Shown here: positions 37,261 through 49,624 of the stretch, in pieces
Layout: each line of letters begins with the position of its first letter
Position numbering within the stretch: position 1 is the first letter of the stretch
Assembly: GCA_013398295.1 (NCBI GenBank)
Contig: VZSF01001349.1
Coordinates: 313,614-377,613, forward strand
Direction: 5' to 3'
Length of the DNA: 64,000 nt
From: Chionis minor
Taxonomy: Eukaryota; Chordata; Aves; Charadriiformes; Chionididae
Position numbers and translations under genes: made by a program
The notes under the pieces: model-generated
The model's database searches: none
The model's input: only the letters and a program-made list of their open reading frames with translations
What the model was told of the DNA's origin: nothing

Positions 37261-38817
37261 GTATTTTAGAAAATAAATCTAAAATGTTTTCCTTATAGCT
37301 CTAAAAATATTTCTTTTCCAGTACTGTATACTAGCAACTTTTTGTTCCATGTAAATACTGTGTTAAAATAGTTGGATAAGATTTTAATGATACAAAAAAC
37401 GGAGGGTCAGTGAATGCTACTTGCTGCACACTTCATTTCAGGAGCTCCAGTCTCTCGGATTAGGGTCTAAAATCTGTTTTCTGTTTGTTTGTTCAATTGA
37501 TTTTATTTTTTTTCTTTCCTTTCCTTCCATGAGGGTCAGCCTTACTACACATTAGAATGGATTCTGATTCCACAAAAGCAAAGAATGAAGAATGAAAGAA
37601 TGTATCCCCAAAGGACTACCCGATATTTGCATCCCCTGAACAGCAGGGTTACGAAGTGACTCAACCTTTCCCTCTGCCCGGTGATCACGATTAGGTGAGT
37701 GTCTGGTTCTGCTCAACTTACACACTTGCATACCCATACTCATTTTGCACAGAATACACAGGCATACAATTTTTTTGAATTGTTTTCTTAGAGTGAACAG
37801 ATTCATGTTTTCTTCTGCAAAATTTTCAGGTTTCCACTATAGACATTCTTCGTCTTTTAAAGGGGCCCATAATAATATTACAAAGAAGTAAGACTTACAT
37901 AGCATTCATTCATACTGTCGGTACTATTTCCCCAATCATAAAAACTCCAGATTGTTTTTCTTTTGTCAATTTTCAGCAAAATAATAGCTCTGTGTATGTG
38001 CATTACTTATAATTTAAATTCAAGATACGCACACCTATCATTTCACTGATGTTGTTTAAAGGAGCCTAAAGGTTACGGAAGGACGTGTGAAGTTCTAGGC
38101 ATACACTAAAAATGGAAGGTGCTGCTTCACCACTCTTAACAAATTTGGTTCTTTTAAGAAGAGGAATTATTTATTTTCATTTCTATTTTAAGTGTGACAG
38201 AAGTGGCAGTAATTTTAATACAAATTGATTGATTTTTTTTTTTCCCAATGGTTGTCAAAGTCTTGAAACTGTTTAGTACTCCAGCTTAGTATCTCTCCAC
38301 ACTGTGATGGCAACAGGAGAACATTTTAGTATCATGTTTAAATACATCTTCATACTTCTTTAATTTCCTGTAATAACTTTAAGTCATTCTTTTGGCATAC
38401 AGTTAACACCATGTCAGTAAAAGGAACAGAGATTAACATTATTTTCTCAAATCTACTCTCTGTAGTCTCAGAAAATGACAGTGTCAGTTAACTTTGAATA
38501 TGTGATTAATATTTTTGTTTCTAATGTTTATAGGTTCCAAATTATCTCTTAAAAGAAATTTTCCATTTTAGATTATAATATGCGCTATTTTTGAAGTGAC
38601 AGTAATTATGTGATTATAATTCACACCAGAAGGCTTACAAGGACTGTAAGAAAACTCATAAAACTGTTTGAAGTAGCTAATATTTAGTTTAAATATCAAA
38701 TAGTTTACTTCATATTTAAATCTTAAAATCTAAAAATTAATTCCATTGTAAAATTTCAGACCTTCTCCTAGAGGAAAATTAATTTTTTTTTAGAACGAGA
38801 TGGTTTGGACTTCAGTT
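37261..38817. other. Intergenic, nothing recognised
   Basis: AT-rich sequence with short chance frames. No exon or repeat family supported. Confidence 0.5.
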
Positions 38818-38987
38818 GACTGTCTGGGTTGGGAGGGACCTTTAAGATCATTGAGTCCAATCATCAACCTAACACTGCCAAAACCACCACTAAACCATGT
38901 CCTGAAGAAGGACCGTCTCTATCCCTCTTTTAAATACCTCCAGGGATGGCGACTCCACCATTTCCCTGGGCAGCTTGTTAAAATTTA
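38818..38987 (-). mobile_element. CR1 LINE 3' end, minus strand
   Basis: Shows the reversed CR1 3' region: GGGTTGGGAGGGACCTTTAA, GATCATTGAGTCCAATCATC, AACACTGCCAAAACCACCAC, then AAATACCTCCAGGGATGGCG and a CCCTGGGCAGC end. About 170 bp remain. Confidence 0.92.
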
Positions 38988-39635
38988 GCTATTTATCTAG
39001 CTGCTTTGTGGTAAAAAATGCTGCATATCAGTAATTTGGTTTTGAAGATGATCAAAATCTGGTAACGAGAGTATTTACTTGTATATAATGACCAGAGGAC
39101 CTCAACTTGGATACACTTTGAAGAATATTAGGCACTCTAAAATTGTCTAGGTTGTACTATTTCTTAAACCTGTTCACTAGAAAGAAAAAAAAAATAATGA
39201 AAAATTATATTCCAAGTGTTAAAGAAACCCCAAACCAAACCCACAAACAGCAATTTTAAAGCACATGAAATTCTTATGCTAGCAATTTTGTCCTGGTATG
39301 TAGATAGTGTTGTCTATACTTTTGCTACATTTTACACCAAAACTGTGAAAAACCTGCACCTGTATGAAATTTCATTCTGATTTTCATATGAACAAGAAAT
39401 TACTAATTGATTTCTAACAACTGGACTAGGTTAGTACAGCGACTTATTTTACTGAATACTCTAGTTCCTTTTTGTGGAATTAATGTCATCTCATGCTTTT
39501 AAATGGTAAATTATTGGGTTTGTGTAAATACAGTTTTTATTGTAACAAATTAATTATGCAAGAAATTATAATAACTGTTGTAACAAATGGATTTTGCACT
39601 AAATATTTTATTCTGTTGTTGTTTTTTTTTCTTAG
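38988..39635. other. Intergenic, nothing recognised
   Basis: AT-rich spacer ending in a long T-rich tract and CTTAG, a strong-looking splice acceptor. Confidence 0.5.
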
Positions 39636-39712
39636 TTCATACCCCTTGGACTTGGATTTGAGTTTGGAGGGCTCACATTGTGGAAAATATATATGTGATA
39701 TCGTTCATGGAA
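39636..39712 (+). other. 77-nt exon-like segment with strong splice motifs
   Basis: Preceded by GTTGTTTTTTTTTCTTAG and followed by GGAA|GTAAGT at 39713. One frame (from 39637) is open throughout and reads SYPLDLDLSLEGSHCGKYIC then DIVHG. No family recognised. Of the four exon-like segments in the desert this one has the best acceptor and donor by eye. Confidence 0.25.
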
Positions 39713-39949
39713 GTAAGTTATAGAGGGATTAAATATTTTTTTGTCAAGCCTCAGTTATTCAAAGCATGTCAGCTCTTGAATGCCTCTGCTGAAGTTTACT
39801 TGCATAGTTAAAGTTAAGCACAAAATTTGTAGGAGTCGGCTCAGAGTATGCAGAACCTTGCAAAGCTCGTCTCTTTGAAATACATCCAAATAGATATTCA
39901 AATCAGTATTGCAACATAAATCAGAAATGCTTTCCATATTTTACAGTGT

Positions 39950-41660
39950 ACTTCATATGACAAGAACGTTTCCGCTCACGTGTAATTCTTTTTCAGAGAG
40001 TGAAAATCTTCAACTTGATGGTACTTGACGGCAAAAGAATGTTAACTGAAGTGTGGCGTAATGCTGTTGCTTGTTCACATTCAAATGTACAATAATAATA
40101 ATAAAAAAAAGAGTGGAGGAAAGAGAACTATTTATCACGTGGTTTATCCACTAAAACAATTCCAACTTGTAAGCCCAAATTTATTCATGATGTCAGTGCC
40201 ATTACAGCACCGGTGATTTTCTTCCACGGGTGTTGCTGTCAAAACTTCCCAGTCACCTTGGTTAATTCACACCACGTGCCAAAAGTAATTCTACTAATTT
40301 CCACGCTGACTGCAATGATGTGAAAGTTTGGAATCTGTGCGGCTATGATGTCATAGGGGAGTCATTAAGGGAAGAGTGGCTGATACGGAGGCCTGAAGGC
40401 CCGTGCCAATTAATCACGTTCCTGTATGAAAGGTATTGATTTAATCACTCTGACGGCAGGCCCGTCAGCCATGTAATTGTCCACTGAAAGTACGAACGTG
40501 TAAAGGGACATCCCAGCAAAAGGCAGCAATCTTTCAAAGTAACATTTTACATTATTCAGATCATTCTGCTTGTTTTCCTCCTCCTCGTGCCCCCAGCCCG
40601 AGCCTGTTATTGATATAAAGGTTGAAGCTCAGGCAGCTTAACTGTTATGTGGAATGACCTTTACTTTTAATATTAATATATTATTGTAAAGTCTATGAGA
40701 CTCATAAATGCAATTTTAGAATTCATATGAAATGCCACGTGCTGAACCTATTGCAACTTTTCCTCTAGTCCTGTGGCAGGTTGCAAACTATGCGAATTAA
40801 TATGCATCATATTCTTTCCCCTTTATTTACTCAGAGAGGTTTGCCGAGCAACTTTATCAAGAGTAACATTATCAAGAGCTTTCCCGCAAGCTTCTTTATC
40901 ATATTCACATCCGTGTCTGCTCGACACTTGTCACTGTCAATCAAATCGCAATAATACGCAGATGATTTGCTCATTTGGTTTAATAAAATCTCTCTGCTTA
41001 TTTGCACTGCAGTCATTATGCCACATAATTGCTCTGCCGCTGAGGTGAAAGGCAGCCAGTTGCCTGGGGGATAAGAAGAGACTATTGCTATATGAAGGAT
41101 TTGTTTCTTTGCCTCTGTCTCTCCCTAGTCACTCATATCCCTAAAATTAATATTGTATTTGAATCCAGTCCTGCTATTCTTATGCAGGCTAACATTGTTA
41201 TTACTTATTATTTGGATGTGAAGTCATTTATTTTTAGTTTTGATGTCCAAGCTGTCAAGCTAAATTTCATTGTGTACTGCCACATACGATTTTTAACTGC
41301 CATATAAACTCGATTCAAAATCCAAATTAGGAAGAGAACATGTTCAAAGGAACGGGCTGACAGGAAGTATAGCTACAATTTTTATTTCCCGGGAAATCAA
41401 AGTATAGATCTTGTTATTGTTCTGTGGTGGAGATATCTGCAGTTTTCATACTTCATAATCTCTTTTGTATTGGCTGGACACTGATTCAGAAACAGAAAAA
41501 AACGGGGCTATTTATGCATATGAGCCGCCCTTAGGGCGCAGAACAAAGACGTTCACTTCCAGAAATGATAGAGCACAAAACTAGCTCAACTTACTGTTGT
41601 AAATTCCTGAATGATTTGTACTCCATTTTCCAGTAGATTCTACTGTGACGGATGGTGGAA
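39950..41660. promoter_or_regulatory. Best candidate developmental enhancer block
   Basis: A repeat-free block unlike its surroundings, packed with recognisable binding-site shapes: GCCAATTAATCACG near 40405, an octamer-like ATTAATATGCAT near 40796-40807, three TTATCA (GATA-type) sites at 40854-40901, a full PBX-MEIS/PREP composite (CTGTCAATCA, reverse of TGATTGACAG) at 40934-40943, and a TTTCCCGGGAAA palindrome at 41385-41396. Several short inverted repeats occur. No open frame of note except a spurious 91-codon one. The position beside RPGRIP1L, within the IRX regulatory neighbourhood known from mammals, fits a long-range enhancer. Conservation has not been tested. Confidence 0.45.
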
Positions 41661-43512
41661 GTAAGGATGAGGAATCTCTCCAGGTAACACAACCCTTAGC
41701 TCCTTCAGTGCACAGTTAATACAGCAGTAACCGCCGTGTGATAATAATTACGATCCAGCCTGTGTTTTGGGGGTGATTCCATCTCAGTGGCACACTCATT
41801 AGGAGCCTAAAATACTTGTATTTTTAAACGTATTCTGAACAGCTACTGCTTAATAGTTTATTTAAACGAAAATGAAACCCCAGACTAAGAGTGCCTATAA
41901 GAAAATACGTCTATGTTCAGCTTCCCCCTTTTTTAGTCAAAATCCTGCATTGAGCTTCGCTGGGACTCTGTTGCTAGGTCAGAGGAAGTACTACTATTTT
42001 AAGGCAGTTGAACTTGAGGACATCTTTTCCATTTGTATAAACTCGATCCAAGAGTATTCAGATACAGAAAGAGAGAGTGGTTAGTCATGATATTAACATA
42101 GGGATAGTTCCTTTAGCTGCCTGAATTGAGAAAGTCCACGTTTAAACAGACGAGCCCATTAGCTCACAGAAGTCCAAAAAAGAACTAAGTCACCTGCAGC
42201 CTTTGTGGCAGCCCATCACATTTCATCCAGTCAATGCAATATTGAACCCAGTGGCTAGATAAAACAAATCCATACTCTGAGATTTTCAAACTAATTTTGA
42301 AGAAATCAGGACATATAAAATAACTCCTTTCAGTAGGTAGATGAAGTGTTTAATCATGCTCACTATTAAAATATTTACTGTCTCGTTTGAAATTGGTTCT
42401 TGTTACAGCTTTCCACACTAGCTTATAAAGATGTTTATCTCCCAACATTTTCTCTGTTTTATTTCGTCTTGTAATTGAATTCTTTCTTAGTAGTTTTTAG
42501 CAAAATTAACATATCCCTTAACATGGCATTTCACCAGCTTTTTATGCGTATGTGGCTCTCTGTTTTTACCACAAGTAAGTAATGACATCAGGTATCTGAG
42601 CAGTGTTTGGTACAGCAGTAGTATTTATTTTGGGGGGTAGGGAAGCATAGCAGTTGCAAAAGGCCACTAATGTTGAGGGGCTTTTAGTTCTGTATTGTTT
42701 TAGAAATGTAAGAAAGGACTGCCTTTCTTTTTTTTCTTCTCTCTATCATTTAGTATTTAGCTTGGATTTTTGCCTGAATGAGCACACCTATGAAGCAGTT
42801 GCGACCACCCTTTGACTATGTATCTTGATCGTTATTTACTGCTGTCGAATGGGTGGAACGTTTCTATTACCCGAGTATGCTTGTAACTTTTATCTTTTAG
42901 GGAAAAATGTATTAGGTCTGTTATCAACCCACCACTGGGACCTCTCGTACTAAGCCAGGTTATGATGTCAAGCACTGTAAATGTGACAGCCCGTGCAGTG
43001 GAGTTCAGGTGAGCTTTCACTGCAGCGCAGTCTAGGGATACCCAGCCAGGAAATGTGGGCTGTAGGTGTTGGAAGCACACCCTGGCCAGATGCCACAACT
43101 TACTTGCCTTCATGAATGATCTTGGGTGCTCCTCTTCTACACTACACATAGCAGCCTAGATTTATTCTAACTCAGAACTCTCATTATCCATCCTGAATTA
43201 TAAATTGTGCAGCAAAGGAAACTGGTAAAATTTCCTTTGGGTAGTTAAGCACCTGTAGCCGGAGATCTAGTGAGTAGGAAAGGGAGAGGAGAGGTTTTTC
43301 TCTTAAGTTTGAGACTACTAAAGACCTTTTTGCTAGTCTGCACGGCTGTTACGGTTTACGTGGCATTTTTTTCTGTAGAATCCAGTTCCTCATCCTGTCC
43401 TCTTCCATGATTTACATTTGGGGTTCATATTGTGTTCTGACCCAAACAGCTGTTCAAGACAGCCCAGCTGTGCAGTGGTGTAGTAACACACAGACAGAAC
43501 GCGAAACCCACG
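41661..43512. other. Intergenic, nothing recognised
   Basis: AT-rich with chance open frames, including a 105-codon minus-strand frame at 42832-43149 whose product matches no family I know. Confidence 0.5.
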
Positions 43513-43697
43513 AGCTTGTGAGGGTGATCAGGCGGTGGAACAGGTTGCTCAGAAAGCTTGTGGTGTCCCTCCATCTTTGGAGATATTCCAAGCCCAGCTG
43601 GATGTGATCCTGAGCAATCTGCTCCCGCTGACCCTGCTCGGAGCACGCCACCCCCAGAGGACCCTTCTCACCTCATCCTTTCTGCGGTTCGAGGATG
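43513..43697 (+). mobile_element. CR1 LINE 3' fragment, plus strand
   Basis: Follows the CR1 3' order: GAGGGTGATCAGGCGGTGGA, ACAGGTTGCTCAGAAAGCTT, CCATCTTTGGAGATATTCCA, GATCCTGAGCAATCTGCTCC, then a degraded CTTCTCACCTCATCC ending. It is a divergent copy whose terminal octamers have decayed. Confidence 0.88.
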
Positions 43698-45663
43698 CGG
43701 AAGTGCCATATGACTTGTACAAGTTCTTGATATAAACATACAATATTATTTATTACCAGAGTTTGGTAAAGAACAATTTTATAGTGAGATGAAAATAGTA
43801 ATCTGCATTACCAGTTGCAAAGAACTTCATTTTGCCTGATGGCTTGGGTTTTGGGTGTTGTTTTTTTCCCCTGTGTTTAGGTTTTTTGTTCTGTGGTGTT
43901 GTGCTGCTTTGTCGTTTTTTATTGGTTTTTAGAGGGGAGGTTGTTTTTAAAAAATACAGATCTACTTAGCTAATTCTAGGCCTGACCAATTCCATGCCAT
44001 TTTAGTCAAGAAGAGCAGATTCAAAATATTTTCTGCTAATTAAATGGTAGGTAGGTTTTAAACCAGATTTCTAAAGAGGCCAGCCACACAGCACATCAAC
44101 ACCAAGCCCTAGAAGATTATTTTGAAAGAAAATCTTTACTTCAAATTAACCGCCAAAACACTCAGAGAGGAAGGAAAGAAAGTTTCGTTTTCCTGTCCTT
44201 ACAGTGATTGTTGATCATTTGTAATCTCTAGTATTAAAAAGATCTTAATTCTAAATATGCTTATTTTGTCATGGTGGCTGATTTGACTTTATGAAATGTA
44301 ATGAGTATTTGGAAGAAATGTTAACTATTGTATGCTTAATGGCTTTCTCACATGGAAGTACAGCTGTTGTGTTACTATTGTTTTAGTTTTGGCTCACTTT
44401 CTCCTTTTTGGATACAATCCGTGGCACGTTCCTTTTTTTGTGCAATCTACAACGGGAAGTAGCAACAGTCTGAAAAAGAAATTGTCGACTGTATTTTTTG
44501 GAGACGTAGCTTAGTTTCAGACAAATTGTTGTTAGAAGTTCATATGCTGTTGAATTGTGTGTTACAGAAAATGAAAATAATAGGAGTTTTTCTAAAAATA
44601 CAGTGCTTGGCGTGGTGGGCAATTGCCATAATTACTTAAACAAGGTATTGGTATGTTTGGATTAGCACTCTATGCGTTTGTATACGCAGACTTGTGCATG
44701 CACATACACACAGACTGAGGCTGTCATAGATTAAAGAATACAGGGAATTTCCCTCAAGCCCAAATACCCAAAGCACCTGCCTGTGTTCAATACTTTGGTG
44801 AGCAGGATTTTTGGAGGTACTGAAAAGAAAAATTAATTTATAATTACGCGGTCTGTACTGAAATAATGAAAAGTAATTCAATTGTGGCAGTAGCTCTTTG
44901 CTTGACTATTGAATAAGTTACTTGACATATTTCAGCAACATGCTCTGCTATAAATTTGAACCAATATATAAAATAACACAGAAAATACTGCGTCAGGGAA
45001 CATTCTATCCAGGATTTTCATGAGAGAGAGAAATCTAATATTATACCCTGCTATTAATTAACATTAGATTTACTATCTGAAAGAAGGTGTTTAAAATTCT
45101 GCAAAATGAGATATGATTATCTTTGTATAGTCCCTTTTTCATAATCTTCATTTTCCAAAGGCATTAAGGGACCTTATATTTGCAAAGTGGAAATTATTAA
45201 GGATAATTAAGATGAAAGTTTTATTTGATAGAGGATTTCTCGTGACGTTTGGAAATACGCAGTAAATCTAATCTCCGTTCACACTCTTGCTTTTTAGAAT
45301 TAAATGCTATGGAAGAAAGGGAAACCACAAACAGCCCAGCCACGTTTCGAAACGTGTTTTCCCACACCACCCGTCAGCTCAGCTTGTGTTGGCTAAAAAT
45401 TTGGGAACGAATCTGAGGCATAACGGGCTCCTACGTGCCTGCTTCCCGTGGAAGAATGACTGTGCCACGTCTGCTTCCACCCCAAACGCCAGGATGCGCA
45501 GCCTGGGGGAAGATGCCGGGCTGTTAGTCTGTTATTTCTCTTTGTGTTCAGTCTAGATTTAGAAGAGCTAAAAGAAGTAATTGTTTTCTTTATATACTGT
45601 CCATAGTATTTCTGTTTAGGTAAAGCCAGAAATATATAGATATAATATAGAACAAAAAAGGAA
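43698..45663. other. Intergenic, nothing recognised
   Basis: AT-rich. About 44990-45240 is repeat-free and TAAT-rich and could be conserved, but I see no motif strong enough to annotate. Confidence 0.45.
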
Positions 45664-45678
45664 GGGGGGGGGGGGGGG
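45664..45678. repeat. Poly(G) run, 15 nt
   Basis: Fifteen consecutive G after an A/G-rich stretch; potential G-quadruplex former and an error-prone site. Confidence 0.9.
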
Positions 45679-48600
45679 TGAGAGGGGTGTTTTTGAGTTT
45701 TTATTCAGTCCTTTATGTAGGCAAACATAGCTTCTCTGTCCCGAGCTATAAACTCTGAGAAGGTAGCACTGGCTATCGTTTATATTTGGAGGGATGGAGG
45801 GAAGAGAAACAATCTTTCTCGCAATTTTTTAATTTATTGGAACGCTGAGGTCACCAAGCTCTCGTGTTAGACTGCGTGGCAGGGCAGCAAGGAGCCCAGT
45901 ACTGTTTGGTCTGGTCAAGATGTGCTCGGGTTTTTTTAGGTGAAGAGAGAGAGAGGATATAAACCAAGTCTCGTTTTGAGCTGTGAGGTTTAACTGGTCT
46001 GATGCCATACTCTTTCTCACACAGAGAGGATGTTCTGCATTATTTCTCTAAGTACCAGATCTTGCTAATTCTTACTGATGCGTTCTGCAGTAAAGAGCCC
46101 TAAATCATCTCTCTTTGGAACTGTGTTAGTCGAGCGAGGCAGACAGAATCTTTGGTAGTTTTTCATAGCTGTTTCCCGTTGAATGTGATAGCTTCCTTTG
46201 CATATTCACCCTCTCTCTCCAGTCTTTACTCTTCATATTCCGTTCTTTGATCAGTCACACGCTAAGTTTTTTAAATATGCGGCTTTTTAAAATTACCAAC
46301 CACTTACATACCTGCTTAATATGTCACTTTACCAGGAAAGTAATAAGAAGATGAAAGGAGGAAAGTGACTTTTGTGTAGAAATCTGGCTCAAGGTGTGAG
46401 TGGAGGAAAAAAAAAATAAATAGTCCTACTTTATTATGTCTTATCATCTCTGAAATTATGTAGGTATTTTTCAGTCAACAAATTAATTTCCAGATGGAAA
46501 ATCACAGTTATGAATTGGGTTTGGTCTGTCTTTCACTCATCATATCATACCATTACAGCAAAAACCGGAGTTGATAATGATATCGTGGAAACTGCTGATC
46601 AAAGGTTGTTTACACGGACTGTGTTCACTGATTTGCCAAAGTTGTCTCACACAGATGCGCTTTAATGACTATTCTCTGCAAAACTGATTTTTCAAAAAGA
46701 TTCTTTAATCTGATTACTCTGTAATCTTAGTTATTCTTGAGAGTGTGAGATTACATTCATATTTGCTTGAAAGTATGTTTTACAGAATTATGATTCAAAA
46801 TGTTCCCTGAAAGGATGGTATTGAAAAAAAAAAAAAAGCTTATTCATAAGGAAATAGTAATTACAGCTGTAAGTGTAATCAATGCCATATAAAAAATCAT
46901 AAAAGACTGGCTGTAAGATATTTAAAATGAGGAATTTTAATTCATCAGTAGACATACATAGGTAACAATTAAATACAGGCTCTTATCCTGAAAATGTCTA
47001 TATATAAATAAGTTGTATGGATTTGTAGTTTTTAGATTATTTTTCTGTGTTAGCATTTACAAGGCAGAGGATTCATATGATTTTGATACCCACAGAACAT
47101 ATTTCCAAAACCTGTGACAAACAAACCAAGTGCCTCTCAACTGCTTATCTTTTCTGGGATATTTTATCCTATAAGCAAGTGTGCCCATAAGTAGAAAAAC
47201 AGTGCAACTGGGATCTAAGACTGCTTTCATGACATCTCTTCTGACATTGTAAGCCTCTAATCAGATTAAAGTATCCAACCTTTTTTTAAAATTGTTTATT
47301 GATAGAATAGTCCTCATCCTCAAAACGGGGAAGTACTTCCAAAATCATGCTGTGCAGAATCAAAATTCATCTTAGAACAGTAATTCTCACCATTCGAATA
47401 AGAGCCACTAGGTAAGCAAATAAGAAAGGAATAAAGTACTTGGTCAGTTTTAGAAGTTTCATTGTTCTGAATTCTACACAGTTGGACTCACAGTAATTAA
47501 GGCTTCTAGCTCATAAATTAAGGGATCTAAAATACATTCAGATTTAAATGTTTCATGTAGTTTTTCCGCAATGTGAGACATATTGAAGAAAGCATAGCAT
47601 GAAGAAGGCTATGATGTAATCTTTAATTAGTCATTGATAGCTTCTGCTGTTCAGGAAACATGAATACTCTCAAGTCCTTATGTTGTTAGATACATTGACA
47701 GCCATGCAAATATAAAAGTGTCCGAATATTATGTACACATTTATTCTTTTTTATATGAAGTGAGTCTGGGAAGATAGGAGGCTTCCTATGGGGATTAAAT
47801 AAACTTATTATTTCTGACCCTCAGTTGAAGATTTACCCTTTTGCTGCTGACTGAACAGAGACCAACAGCAGATCCTGTGATTCTACCCTAAGAACTAAAT
47901 AAATTTTGATGATGCAGTTAACCCTGTTTCATCTCATCTTTTCTGCAGGGAAAAGAAATATGCATTCAAAAGCATTTTTGTGTCAGTGCCTCTATAGTCA
48001 CATCCATTCTAGCAATTTCATGGTAATAAAAACATTAGGCAAAATAAGTACAACCTCTTTAACTGACAATACTGTAAGAAAAAATTTCCAGCTTATGCTT
48101 GGTTTTAAGAAACTAGAGGAACACCACACTCTTAAGTGTAAGTTAGAAGTGGGAGTGTGTTTGATTTACTGTTTGTTTCCAATCTTGTTCCTAAAAAACC
48201 TGAACTTCTAATTAATCGTTACTAATTTTGATCTTTTCTTCTTATACTGTAACAGGCTTATCTTGCGCTACAGTAAGTTTGGGTGAAACTGAGAAAAATG
48301 GTATTTGCTTTCAAATGCAAACGGCGCAGGGTGCCAAAGCAGCTCCAGAGCCCGAGAGCCCAGCGCGTCTTACAGGAGCTGCGGGTCCGGCCAGCATTTT
48401 CTGTCAAGCTAGGGAGGCTTGCGTGGGAAACAGCATTTTGGGTAATGAGTTTTGGGGAGGCCTTCCCAAATCGCACACCCTTCTGCCACATACCTGGCGT
48501 TACCTAGCAAGAAGGACCGGAGACATTCAATAGCTCTAGCCTTACTGGGAAATATCCACCCATTTTAAAATATTCTTATATGTCTATCAACATATTTTAG

Positions 48601-48984
48601 GGATCTGATAATTTCTCCCTCTGGATTACTGAAAGGATATATCCTGTTATCAGCAATTCCACATTTACCACTCAGTAATTATGCAAATAGGCACCAGCAT
48701 GGAGAAATTTAAAATAATCCCTGCATCAGAGAGTACACTACTTTCACAAAGGAAAAAGAAAAAAAAATCCAAATTGACTACTTGGCTGCTTTTGGTTTTT
48801 TTACTTAGATTTTTCTGTAAAGTGTTGATAGTATGTTCGTCTAGTATACAAATCACAAAGGAATTGCACGTGAAAGTACAAAAAAGATGTTCAGGGGCTC
48901 AGGTTTTTAACCGTGTTTGTAATTCTGCTTTTCGGCTTTGAAAGAAACACCGTCTTTCGCCTTTCGGTTTTTAGAGAGGAAAAG
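45679..48984. other. Intergenic, nothing recognised
   Basis: Contains A14 at 46824-46837, a GATTAC/GTAATC inverted repeat at 46712-46726, and a GC-richer patch at about 48300-48420 with overlapping chance frames (101, 77 and 74 codons). No gene supported. Confidence 0.45.
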
Positions 48985-49016
48985 TCATGTTAATAGCAGT
49001 TCATGTTAATAGCAGT
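48985..49016. repeat. 16-bp perfect tandem duplication
   Basis: TCATGTTAATAGCAGT at 48985-49000 is repeated exactly at 49001-49016. Confidence 0.95.
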
Positions 49017-49624
49017 AGTGATCAAGTAAGGTAATGTTTTGTGTAATTATACAGGTTAGTTTTCAAAATTCTTTTATTAGTCTCCCTACAGAACTACTGG
49101 GGACTCCAGTGGGAGACAAGCATACGTACTCGTTTGCAGCCAGGAGCGCTAGGCCTGATCCTTTCTTTTCGTCACACAGCATATACCGTGTTTACATCAA
49201 TAAAGTGGTTTTGTCATTTATCTGCCTCTGGACGCCAATGCGTGAGTAGAACAGCTGCAGAACACCACCTAGTGGTGCCGAGGGTTCCCTCAGACTCATT
49301 AAAAACCTAGCTTAATTTTCCCTGTGTCTCTTCAGATTACTTCTCAAAACTGCTGCCACCTCAAGGTGAAATTCTGGCCCGGATGAAGTCAGTCAGAACT
49401 ATCCAGCCTCTCTGCATGCTCAATAATTAAACATAACGGTCGTCACGCTCTTCTGTCTTCTGCAGAGGTACAAATAGGTGCTTGACAATTTTGGGTTTTG
49501 GATTATGAGTATACATGGGTTTGGGATATGAACATACGTACTGTGAAAAATGTTGGCCAACGCTTTTTTTTTCCTATGCTAGCCTAAAAACATTGTTTTA
49601 AATGAAATTCCAGGTAGCCAAAGG
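49017..49624. other. Intergenic, nothing recognised
   Basis: No exon, repeat family or strong regulatory signature seen. Confidence 0.5.

Noticed and set aside
42832..43149. 105-codon minus-strand frame
   Set aside because: No family resemblance and no transcript signals; treated as chance.
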